Assembly: GCA_030704615.1 (NCBI GenBank)
Contig: CM060732.1
Span: 11,720,001-11,784,000, forward strand
From: Takakia lepidozioides
Lineage: Eukaryota > Streptophyta > Takakiopsida > Takakiales > Takakiaceae
Length of the DNA: 64,000 nt
Direction of reading: 5' to 3'
Part shown: in pieces, positions 37,801 through 47,224 of the stretch
Layout: every line of letters begins with the position of its first letter
How positions within the stretch are numbered: the stretch's first letter is position 1
Program-made: the position numbers and the translations under genes
The notes under the pieces: model-generated
What the model saw: only the letters and a program-made list of their open reading frames with translations
Told to the model about the DNA's origin: nothing
Database searches by the model: none

Positions 37801-39374
37801 ACTTCGCCACCATCCCCACATGGTAGCGTGATTACTCTTTTGCAGCCATTTATGACCGCTCCGGATTTGCTCAAAAAGGTCATCCCCAAAATGAGATCCA
37901 CTCCATCGATCTCGCAAATGGTGAAGTTCTCACGTCCTTCCCATTTCCCCAGTTGAAGAGGGACATCGAACGCCAACCTCGTCGCCAATTGCGGTTCTCC
38001 TTTGGCAGAACGCACCTCAATAGAGGCCCCCACGTCACTTGTCGGGAGTCCCAGCTTTTGTGCCGTTGCCGGTGTCATGAAGGAGTGCGACGCTCATGTG
38101 TCCACCAACAATGACACGTTAGTTCCGGATATTATCCCATCCACGAACAATAACTGATTCCCTTTACGTAAGGCGCCAGTTTCTTGATACAATTCACAAG
38201 AAAATTTGCCTACCTTGCAAGTCCTGGCGACCACCGCTTCCACCAAGCGACTGATGGTATCTTCCGACAGCTCCGTGGTCGCCCGAGTCATGTTCAATTG
38301 CCGGGGCTTCGTGCACTTCTTGGCCATGTGTCCGGGCTCCCCGCAATTGAAACACACTCCATCAAAGGTCGCCTTCTGTCCGCCATAGGCCACTCCACCC
38401 ACTTTTCCTTTTGAAGCACCGGGTGCCGCCTTGACTTGTGAAGGCCCTCCCTTCGATTTCCACGTGCTATTGTTGCCGCGTGGCCTATCCCACTTCTTTT
38501 CCAGTCAGAAGGCGTCACCTTCCCGCCGGGTCTTCTTGTGGTTCAGCTCCGTACGGCCTTGTCTTTCACCCCTAGGGACATCCGAGAAACATTCAGCCCT
38601 CTCAATTGCCTCGTTCAAAGTCTTAGGTGGCTTCTCCTCCAACTTCCGCCTAGCCCATGGGGCTAGTCCCGCCACAAAGTTGAAGACCATTTCTGGTTCT
38701 GCGATGTCCGCGACTTCGAGCAACAGCACATTGAAAGCCTGGACATATCCCCGAATGTCATCTGTTTGCTTCAAATTCCTCATCTTGTCCCGGGCAAGCC
38801 AGGACGCGTTGAGGGGCACAAACTGCCTTTTCATCAATTCCTTGAACCCACTCCAATTCAAGGTTTCCAGCCTTGGACCTCGGTCGTGAAGGCGTTTCTG
38901 CCACCATTGTTGAGCATAGCCTCTCAAATAGGTGGGAGCCACTTCCACCCGGTCCTCGTCATTCAACTTGGCCGCCCGGAAGTACTGCTCTAGCTCCAGG
39001 AGCCAGGTGTTGAGTGCCTTCCGATTTCGGACGCCCTCGAAGGTGCCGGGTTCCTTAGGCTTCACCTTAAATTTTGCCTTAGTGGGAGTGGCATTAGCCG
39101 CCTTCAACACGTCTTTGAACGTCCCGCCAAATTGCGCCAACAACCCTTCCCAAAAGGCTGCCAGCATGGGAGGCATCTGTTGGTCGGTCGGAGCCCTCAC
39201 GGATTCCTCGGGCTCCGACTCCTCAGATTCCTCCCGCTCTTGAGCGGCCTCGTTTTCGGAGACATGCATCGCTTTCTCAAACGGCCGCCTCGGTGACACG
39301 TCGCCCCCATCGGGCTCACCAGGATCATCATCTTTTGGGCCGTTCCGCTTTCGCTTTGGTTTGCCCGACCCCAT
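34812..39374 (-). pseudogene. Chromovirus gag-pol polyprotein, five in-frame stops
   Basis: One 1,521-codon frame from ATG 39,374 to stop 34,812, with no frameshift. Order is: gag with acidic/RKRNGPK N-terminus; CCHC knuckle CFNCGEPGHMAKKC; aspartic protease; and RT with [12 protein letters not shown] and the catalytic YIDDILVYS. RNase H (HTDASDF), the integrase zinc region ending CTTCQQN, the integrase core, and the C-terminal chromodomain (YLVKWKGY..SWV) follow. The core acid residues lie in SMDFMTAMP, SDRDPKF and TERVNSVV. Stops interrupt at 38,505, 38,094, 37,725, 36,651 and 35,400. The stop at 38,094 replaces the glycine of the protease active site (DT-stop-AS for DTGAS). The integrase-proximal motif reads VVADASSRK where VVADALSRK is usual. 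The frame is dead, but domain content is complete. Confidence 0.95.
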
Positions 39375-39415
39375 GATGAGGCCAATCCCAAGGACGATCA
39401 CGTACTGAACTCTAA

Positions 39416-39427
39416 GCTCTGATACCA
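39416..39427 (-). other. Primer binding site (initiator-Met tRNA type)
   Basis: On the element's strand TGGTATCAGAGC follows the LTR end ..GCGCGACA after two bases (CT). This is the sequence complementary to the 3' end of plant initiator methionine tRNA, used by many plant LTR retrotransposons. Confidence 0.85.
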
Positions 39428-39429
39428 AG

Positions 39430-40034
39430 TGTCGCGCACCTCACTTCGGTAAGCTCCCCTTCAAGTCATAGTTGCTAGCTTGATGCGCGCGCCTAACTCC
39501 CAACCTGGCCGCCGGACCAACTTGGAGCTTCGGCTGCTCACCGGGGCATAACGGTCCCCCTTTGATCTCCCAAAGAACCCTCCACCGATTTGGAACCAGC
39601 GGGAATTCCCTTTGGTAATTGGCAGTGCGGAACAGCTCCCCACTCTTTGGTCGCTTTCCGGCTCGCTCGCTTACTCACTAGTTTTTGGTCACCAACCGGC
39701 TTGCACCGTTCTCGGGGTTACTACTCCCCCTATATATACTTCTGTAGCTGTCCGCGGGGGTTTCACAACCAGCCATGCCATTTTATGGCGAACCACCACG
39801 AAAACCCTCGACTCCCGGTGATGAGTCGCGGTGAGTTTTGGCCCACTCACCACGGCCCCTATGGACCGTGATGAGTCCCAAGACTCCCCACGACTCCCAC
39901 CACGAGGTCTCCGCCCCTATGGTGAGTCCTATGCCACCCCCACTAAGTCTCGCTAAGCTACCACCACCCCTTGTGGAGCCACCCCCACCGCAACCCGGTG
40001 TGCGGGGCTCCACCTAGTGAGCGCCTCCGCCTCC
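39430..40034 (-). repeat. 5' LTR of the chromovirus, truncated to the R-U5 side
   Basis: Homologous to 33,179-33,782 and ending abruptly after GCGCCTCCGCCTCC. The next base begins CACTA subterminal sequence. About 995 bp, the U3 side, is missing compared with the complete LTR. Confidence 0.9.
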
Positions 40035-40387
40035 AGCCGGGCAGTTTGCGACGCCCGGCCGTCGCAGGGGCCTTTTGCCCTTCATGCCACCATGCGACGG
40101 CTTGGTGTCGCAAGAAAGGGCGGCGATGAAAGAAATGGCAAGAAAGGGTTTTTTTTTTTTCCGGCGTGCGACGACTGGCCGGCACCAGAACTTTTGCCCT
40201 TCGCTGGGGGGCGACGCTTGGGCGTCGCACGGAAGGGCTGCCATTTGCCCTTCATCAGGTGGCGACCCGCGGGGTTTGGCTGCGACGGCCCGGCGTCGCA
40301 AACACGCTCCGCGGGGTTGGCGTCACACGCTCGGCGCCGCGCGGGGCGTGGGCTGGCGTCGTAAACCCCCCCCTATTTGCTATAGTG
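40035..40387. mobile_element. Right-terminal fragment of a CACTA element
   Basis: It ends TTTGCTATAGTG at 40,387; the reverse complement begins CACTATAGCAAATAGGGGGG. The G run is followed inward by TTTACGACGCC, as in both ends of the element at 18,989-20,229, so it is the same family. Inside are palindromes such as GCGACGCCCGGCCGTCGC. The left part is missing; the fragment joins directly to the truncated LTR at 40,034. Confidence 0.8.
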
Positions 40388-40388
40388 A

Positions 40389-40673
40389 GACCGTCAAGGG
40401 AAGTGCACTCCGTACTCTACGGTGCTCAGCCAAGCGATGGATCTCAATTGCTTGACCCAACACCTGACGACATGATGCCTCAGAAAGAGAAGGCACCGCC
40501 GTGGTCCCAGTGGAAAAACCCCTAGCCCGATCTCGCTCGTCGGCATTAGACTCCACTAACTGCTGCAACTGAGCATTCCACAGGTTGCCAGATCCACTAT
40601 CCCGGAAAGCATGCGATCCTGGGAAGTTGAGCAGTGTAGGTAGTGTTGCTCGTGGTGGACCCTCCTTGTTGAC
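40389..40673 (-). pseudogene. Gypsy-family relic, same family as 18,200-18,480
   Basis: The minus strand encodes LLNFPGSHAFRDSGSGNLWN, then QLQQLVESNADERDRARGFS and SCRQVLGQAIEI. The block is homologous at nucleotide and protein level to 18,200-18,480. At 17-18 kb it lies upstream of a gypsy RT start, so it is probably the gag/pre-RT part of that family. Only this piece remains, trapped between two CACTA termini. Confidence 0.55.
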
Positions 40674-41149
40674 CACTCCTATTCTTGCAAAAAAAAAACG
40701 GGTCACAGTTTGCGACGGCTGGCCGTCGCCGTTTGCGACCCCCGGCCTCATAAATCCTAAAAACCGCCTCGCAGGTGGCGACACGTGGGGGTCGCAGGCA
40801 GCGACGGCAGGGCTTTCTAGGTTTAGGCTTAGGGCCTTTGGGGGTTCTTAGTTTTTTTTTTTTCCATATGGTACTGGGGGAGGGTGTTTGTTTTTCTTTA
40901 TGGTTATGCTTGTTGTTGTGGACCTTCTTGTAGATTGTGACATTCATTTTGATAATTCTCTTGATACCACATTTGTATGTGTTGCTCCAACATATTCATT
41001 ACCTCTGCCTTCTTTCTTAAAAGACTACCAGCCACAGCCATATTTGATCAATCATAGAAATAAAGTACAATATGCATGTACATGTACAATCAATCGAAGG
41101 GATGGGTCCAGTTCGGTGCGAGAATTGTTATGTAACTTTGATTTTGTGT

Positions 41150-43792
41150 CTAATCAACTTGAACATCATCATCCGGAGCCTCGTCATCTTCATCAAGCTG
41201 CAAGTCTTCTTGGTCATCGGAGTCATCGTCATAAATGGCCCGACCCTCAAAAGGCACCTCCGAATCATCCTCCACCTCGTTGTCAATGGCCGTGTCTTCG
41301 TCTCCTTCTCCAACATCCGTATCTTCTAGAGCTTCATCATATAGGGTCCAGGATGCATTGTCCGGGGCGTCATCATCCTCTTCTACCCCCTCTACCCAAC
41401 CTCCATCATCAGCATCATTATGACCAGTCTCTCCGTCCACCGCAATTGCCTCACCCCATGGAGATCCGAGACCATGATAGATACGTCTTCCTCTTGGCTG
41501 AGTATGCACAACCACCTTCCAATTCCCCCCTCTTGTTTTGTCATCGGAGAAAAAAACTTGCTCCATGTCTGAAGGCCGTGAAAAAGGCTCATCGGAGGGA
41601 CGATGAGTAGGGTTGAGCCTATCTGCATTGACGCGCATGAAACCACAATCATCTTGCACTAATGTTGCGGAGGGCCCCATAAGATGTGGCTGGAACCACC
41701 TTCCCTTGAAGAGAAGAGGCCGGTACCTTGTATACTGAAGTTGGAGTTTGCTCTCAAGCTCTCCAATGTACTCAAGTTTGCTCATACCAGGTCGTGTATC
41801 TCCCTTGCCCCACACGGAGTCTTGCCAATATGTGGCACACAAGCCAGAATCAAAGGTTGTTTTGCGCTTCATGTCAAGAGCACGAATGCGAAAATGATGA
41901 CTGTGAACCCAGACCGCCGTGTATGAGGTCGCGAATTGAGAGGGGCCCCTTGCAATGTCTTGCACCAAATCTGAAACTACCTCTCCTTGAGCAACGGCGT
42001 CATAAACTGAAGTCCGAAGCCACTGTTGGAATGAACTTAGAGGCTGCAATTCCATGGGCAAATTTTGTGAAGGAACATTCCAGCGGCCCGCTCCTCGTCG
42101 TGGGCGTCTAGTAACCGGCCTTGGATGGTTCCGCCTCCATGCAAGCGTCTCCTCCTCTCGTTGCTGAACAAGATTATTGTATCTTGTCTCCCACTCATGT
42201 ATGGATGAGGTGTTCTTCAGTATGAAGTCATACGCTTGCTCAATCACCAAGGTCGGCAATTTTACCCTCTTCGATTTTTTGGGCAAAACGATGTCCTTGG
42301 TTCGTGCATCCTCCTCTTCCTTCCACATCCGAGGGGCTTCATCATCCATCCTTGCCATGTACTCTGTGCAATAGAACATAGCTTTTTGCAACATATACCC
42401 CTCCGCCATGCTACCCTCCGGGTGTGTCATTTGTCTTACAAATCCTTTCAAAGTCTTCATATAACGCTCAAGGAAGTACATCCACCGAGAATGAACGGGG
42501 TCGACAATCGAAGCCTCTTTCACTAAGTGCACTACCAAGTGCACTTGGATGTCAAAGAAAGAGGGAGGAAGGTGCATCTCCAACATACACATTACCTCCG
42601 CCGCCTCCTTCTTCATGCGTGGAAAATCTGCTTCTTCCAACTCTTTGGAGCAAATCCACCGGAACAAGCCTCCCAATCTATAGATTGTCTCAGGAACCTC
42701 GGGAGTCAATATCCCACGTACTGCAATGGGCAAGATGTCTTGCAATAGATTGTGGTAGTCATGAGACTTCAAACCATGGACCCCATCTTCTTCGCTGAAC
42801 TTCGTACAGAGGGATGACCCATATTCAGTTGGTGTTCGGACAGCATTTATGGTGGCTATCACTTTCTTGTATTCCTCCTTTGTCCATTGCCAAGGTGCGC
42901 GTCTATACTTCCACCGTACAACACCATTTGGGTCCACACCATTTTGTTCGGCCCATAGATGGCGCATGCGACCCTGCTCCTCAAGCTCCTTTCTAACACC
43001 GAGAGAATCTCCTTTAACAGCCACTCCCTTTTTTGCCGGCGTGCCATGAAGAACCCAAAAAAATGACGAGCAGACATTCTTCTCAATATGCATGGGATCT
43101 AGAAGATGGCGAATCTTCAGGTCCTACATACATCCCCACCCACAAAGACTTACACAAATTGTTTTACGTGAAAGTGACAATGCAACGCATACCAAATGTG
43201 CAATATCACATGCATGCATAGGGATATTGACGGTGTTTTTGTGGAATATGTACCGCCCAATATGACAACTCGTAGAAGATTGAAAGTCATTTCATGTCGG
43301 GCACGTCCACTTCACCGTCCGTGTCCGCATGGGCCTCTTTCCATCGGTCCTCCCAAAACTACCCGGTCAGTGTCATAGGGGGGGGGGGGACGTACTTCCT
43401 CTTTGCCATCAAACAAGTGTTTCTCTCTTCTTCTCCATCGATGGCTCATAGGAAGAAATTTGCGGTAGTTGGAATACATCATCTTGTGAAGATGGCGGGA
43501 GCTATGTGCTTCAAGATCATTGCCACAATGCAAGCATGCATGGTACCATTTGGTGCTTAGCCCCGAACAAACAGTTAATCATGTACTACACATCCCGCCA
43601 CATTAGTAAAAACAAAATGTTGTCATGTGCATGGCCCATAATGCCATCTACCCCACTACGGTGCACAAGACTATTGCCGCTACTTCAATCAATCCCAATC
43701 CTCATCGATATTATCCATCATTGACAAGTGAATGTACGCGGATTGTTCATGGGGAACATAATATACCTGGATAATCATGCATTGTCCAAAGC
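41150..43792 (-). pseudogene. CACTA TNP2 transposase, 3' half (split gene)
   Basis: Continuation of the transposase after the insertion. The rest of exon 3 (43,792-43,767) restarts with GCTTTGGAC and encodes MHDYP before donor CCAG|GTATAT. A next exon (about 43,570-43,295) encodes CSGLSTKWYHACLHCGNDLE and YRKFLPMSHRWRRREKHLFD, the Cys-x2-Cys and 'HRRFLP' region. The last exon (43,123-41,150, acceptor TGTAG) encodes HLLDPMHIEKNVCSSFFWVL and then a DUF4218 region (ILPIAVRGIL, MCMLEMHLPPSFFDIQVHLV, HSRWMYFLERYMKTLKG). A DUF4216 region (FRIRALDMKRKTTFDSGL, MEQVFFSDD) and an acidic C-terminus close it. This exon alone is open for 650 codons. Confidence 0.9.
43784..43792. repeat. 9-bp target-site duplication, left copy
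   Basis: GTCCAAAGC, identical to 61,653-61,661. Taking one copy and joining the flanks restores the transposase reading LLWTMHDYP across the site. Confidence 0.95.
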
Positions 43793-44036
43793 CTAGTTAT
43801 CATTCCTGACGTGACGTGGCCCGGACACGTCGGTCGTGCGTCACGTCACATCGAATCCAGACGTTTACCCAAGTATTTTATTTTTTTAAATTTGACTTTT
43901 ACAATTTATTTCTATCCTTTGTAATGATATGGCAGCCACGGTCAAACGTGGCCAATTATTAAATTTTATTAATTTATTTTAAAAAATACGTCCGCCCAAA
44001 AATACCGACGCTTAAAAGTTATTATTTTTTAAATCA

Positions 44037-44995
44037 AGCGACCACCCATATTGGCGGTCGCCTGTAATTTAATATTTTAATAAATTAAACGACCGCCTAT
44101 ATTGGCGGTTGCCGGCAATTTATGAAGTTTAAAATGGAGCGACCGCCCATATTGGCGGTCGCTTGAAAATTATTAGTTTTAAAAATCAAGCGACCGCCCA
44201 GATTGCAGTCGCTCGCAGTTTAAAAAATATAGCGACCGCCATTCGCCGGCCGTCGCATATTTTTATTTTTATTCGACCGCCAAACTGTCGCTTCTTTAAT
44301 TTTCTTAAAAAAAATGTTTTGTTTTTTCAAATTTAGCGGCAATGGCTCTTTTTCTTAAAGAAATTTAAATGAAGCGACTGCAACTACGGCGGTCGCTCTT
44401 TTTTGTTTTTTTAAATAATGAAGCGACCGCCAATATGGCGGTCGCTCTTTTCTTTTCTTTTAAAAAATGAAGCGATCGCCACTACGGTGGTCGCTCATTT
44501 TCGTTTATTTATTTTAAAAATGAAGCGACCGCCATATGGAGGTCGCTCTTTTTCGCTTCTTAAAAAACTGAAGCAACCGCCAATACGGCGGTCGCTCCTT
44601 TTAAAAAAATGTTTTTTTAAATAAAATAGTTAAATTTTAAATTAATTTTTTTAAATAAAAATAATGAAGCGACCGCCTAAATAAAAAAATTGAAAATTAA
44701 GAAAAAACAATTTCTCAAAAAAAATAAAGCGACCTCCCGATGGCGGTCGCTCTTTTTCGCTTTTAAAAAAACTGAAGCGACCGCCAATATGGCGGTCACT
44801 CCCATAAGTTTTTTTTTCTTAAAAATAAATTTTTAATATTTTTAAAAATGAAGTTTTTTGAAAGAAAAAAATGAAGCGACCGCCCTATGGTAGTCGCTCT
44901 TTTTCGATTTTTAAAAAACTGAAGCGACCGCCATTACGGCGGTCGCTCCTTAAAAATCATTTAAAAATAAATTTTATTTTCGCTCTTCTGTAGTG
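44037..44995. repeat. Left-arm array of GCGACCGCC...GGCGGTCGC palindromes
   Basis: About 16 units of AGCGACCGCC-N4-7-GGCGGTCGCT separated by A/T-only spacers. Starts near 44,373, 44,421, 44,471, 44,523 and 44,572, and again 44,728/44,776 and 44,875/44,923, give a pitch of 48-52 bp or twice that. Each unit is a near-perfect palindrome with a short AT centre (AATAT, ACTAC, ATAT). The array lies 244 bp inside the left end of the insertion. Confidence 0.9.
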
Positions 44996-45360
44996 ACCGC
45001 CACATAACACATATGTGGAAGTGCTAAAGTCTCCCTCAAACCTTGCCCCTAGGAGCATATCTAGCAATGAAATATACTTTAAAACGCATCTTATATTGTG
45101 GGATCCTTGCACGAAACCTGTTGAACCTTGAACAACCGGTCAAAAATCCAAAAATGACCGGCTCTCACCTGTCATCCTTGTGTGCATGCCAGGGTATTTA
45201 ATGCACTGCATTCAAACAATTCAAATGAATGAACTATCTTATAATGACACCTAATCACTACAATTGTTTGTCTTATTAGCTTATCATAATGATGCACCAT
45301 GCACACACACAAAAGTCAATGCGTATTAATGATATCTCATCCACCTAATATGCAATGCAC

Positions 45361-45520
45361 AACCATTTACCATCCAAAATCCAACGGCCGTTCCATTCCG
45401 TCTAACGGTGCATGTCCCTTACCATCCAAAGTCCAACGATTGCACAACCATTTACCATCCAAAACCCAATGGCTGTTCCATTCCGTCCAACGGTGCATGC
45501 TCCTTACCATCCAAAGTTCA
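45361..45520. repeat. Two-copy tandem repeat of about 79 bp
   Basis: ACCATTTACCATCCAAAA..CAATGGC.GTTCCATTCCGTC.AACGGTGCATG occurs twice in a row, plus a third partial copy of the ACCATCCAAAGT word. No gene is nearby. Confidence 0.8.
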
Positions 45521-46029
45521 ACGGTGGTTTGTAACGATGCACGCTTGCGTCCAATGGATGGTAGTCTTTACCCAATGGACGATAAATTTTAATAGATCTT
45601 TCATAGCATTAATTGCTAGGGACTAATTGCACACTATAAGAATTGCAAGCCCTCATTTGAACGTGCTCTTCTTCCACGAGCTCTCAAGGTAAGCCTCAAT
45701 CCACTATGCTTACTTGTTGTATTGCAATGTTTTTTCATTTCATTCTTTTGTTTTGTACTTTTGTGTTCATTAGTTGTTTATGTTGACATTATCATTGTGA
45801 GAGCATATCGGCTATACACCATTATATTCACATAGTGATGTATCTCTTATATATTGTTGGTGGTGATGTGTCAAATTATGTGTTTATGTGTATCATTCAT
45901 ATGCACTATCTATGCACCCAAATTCATCCAAGTGTGAATTTTTGCACGAGCAAGTAACACCTACATTCATACGTCCTACAATACCATATTATACATAAAA
46001 GTCACTGCACTTGTGAATTTAGAAACCAC

Positions 46030-47037
46030 GATCCATATGATTTTAGTTGGATTTGAAACTTTACATGAGCAATTACCACCTACATTCCTAGGTCCTGCAA
46101 CAATATCATGAACAACAAAAATGGTTACACCAGTGAACTTAGATAACACCATCCGTACGATTTTAGTTGGATTTGAAACTTTATATGAATAACTAACACC
46201 TACATTCATACGTCCTGCAAAAATATCATGAGCAACAAAAATGGTTACATCAGTGAACTTAGAAAATGTTGTCCGTACCATTTTAGTTGGATTTGAAACT
46301 TTACATGAGCAACTATCACCTACATTCATAGGTCCTGCAAAAATATCATGAACAACAAAAATGGTTACACCAGTAAACTTAGAAAACGCCCTCCGTACGA
46401 TTTTAGTTGGATTTGATACTTTACGTGAGCAACTAATACCTACATTCCTACGTCCTGCAAAAATATCATGAGCAACAAAAATGGTTACATCAGTGAACTT
46501 AGAAAACGTCGTCCGTACGATTTTAGTTGGATTTGAAACTTTACATGAGCAACTATCACCTGCATTCATAGGTCCTGCAACAATATCATGACCAACAAAA
46601 ATGGTTACACCAGTGAACTTAGAAAACGCCCTCCGTACGATTTTAGTTGGATTTGAAACTTTACGTAAGCAACTAACACCTACATTCCTACGTCCTGCAA
46701 AAATATCATGAGCAACAAAAATGGTTACACCAGTGAACTTAGAAAACGTCGTCCGTACGATTTTAGTTGGATTTGAAACTTTACATGAGCAACTATCACC
46801 TGCATTCATAGGTCCTGCAACAATATCATGAACAAAAAAAATGGTTACACCAGTGAACTTAGAAAACGCCGTCCGTACGATTTTAGTTGGATTTGAAACT
46901 TTACATGAGCAACTAACACCTACATTCCTACGTCCTGCAAAAATATCATGAACAAGAAATTTCATTATATTGATGTATTTATAAAACACCATCTATATGA
47001 TTTTAGTTGGGTGTGACACTTTGCACAAGCAATTAAC

Positions 47038-47038
<1 letters not shown>
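46030..47038 (-). repeat. 120-bp satellite, about eight full units, alternating A/B types
   Basis: The unit TCCTGCAA.AATATCATGA.CAAC...TTAGTTGGATTTGAAACTTTA repeats every 120 bp. A ninth, diverged unit runs into the (TA)n tract. Since 120 is divisible by three, the minus strand stays open for 338 codons. Each unit then encodes about 40 residues (FTGVTIFV.HDI.AG...SNPTKIVR..FSK). Units alternate between RRNVGVSC and PMNAGDSC types, so the true higher-order unit is about 240 bp. There is no start, promoter or family match; I regard it as a satellite rather than a gene. Confidence 0.85.

Positions 47039-47102
<64 letters not shown>
47039..47102. repeat. (TA)n microsatellite, about 62 bp
   Basis: Uninterrupted TA dinucleotides inserted within the last, diverged 120-bp satellite unit. 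It forms a short artefactual Tyr-Ile frame on the minus strand. Confidence 0.95.
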
Positions 47103-47105
<3 letters not shown>

Positions 47106-47224
47106 TTGACATGATGTCATGAATGATTGAAACTCGTTGCATTTCCAACAATACATTAACACCAGTGAAATAGCAAAACAATGTATACATCAATGATAGT
47201 CAGGTCACATACGAAAGTCATGGC

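Larger units (their letters stand above)
33179..40034 (-). mobile_element. Ty3/gypsy chromovirus, inserted in a gag relic and truncated at its right end
   Basis: The element reads right to left: truncated 5' LTR (39,430-40,034), PBS, gag-pol (39,374-34,812), PPT and complete 3' LTR (33,179-34,777). The shared part of the two LTRs (about 604 bp) differs by roughly nine substitutions and one single-base indel by eye, so the insertion is fairly recent. The lost part of the 5' LTR is its U3 half, so the promoter is gone. The left insertion point is inside the plus-strand gag relic. The matching right flank is missing, so a deletion followed insertion. Confidence 0.9.

Noticed and set aside
40888-42798. 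Plus-strand frames at 40.9-42.8 kb (up to 240 codons)
   Set aside because: They are antisense shadows of the CACTA transposase C-terminal exon.
44980-45005. CGCTCTTCTGTAGTG read as a CACTA terminus (reverse complement CACTACAGAAGAGCG)
   Set aside because: It is part of an AGTGACCGCC palindrome half-unit at the array edge. No partner end or 3-bp duplication is seen, and the 9-bp TSD of the whole insertion explains the locus better.
45976-46992. 338-codon minus-strand frame as a repeat-protein gene
   Set aside because: The frame follows from a tandem 120-bp satellite (divisible by three) and has no start context, promoter or family resemblance.
46965-47193. Tyr-Ile repeat frames on the minus strand
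   Set aside because: Translation of a (TA)n microsatellite.
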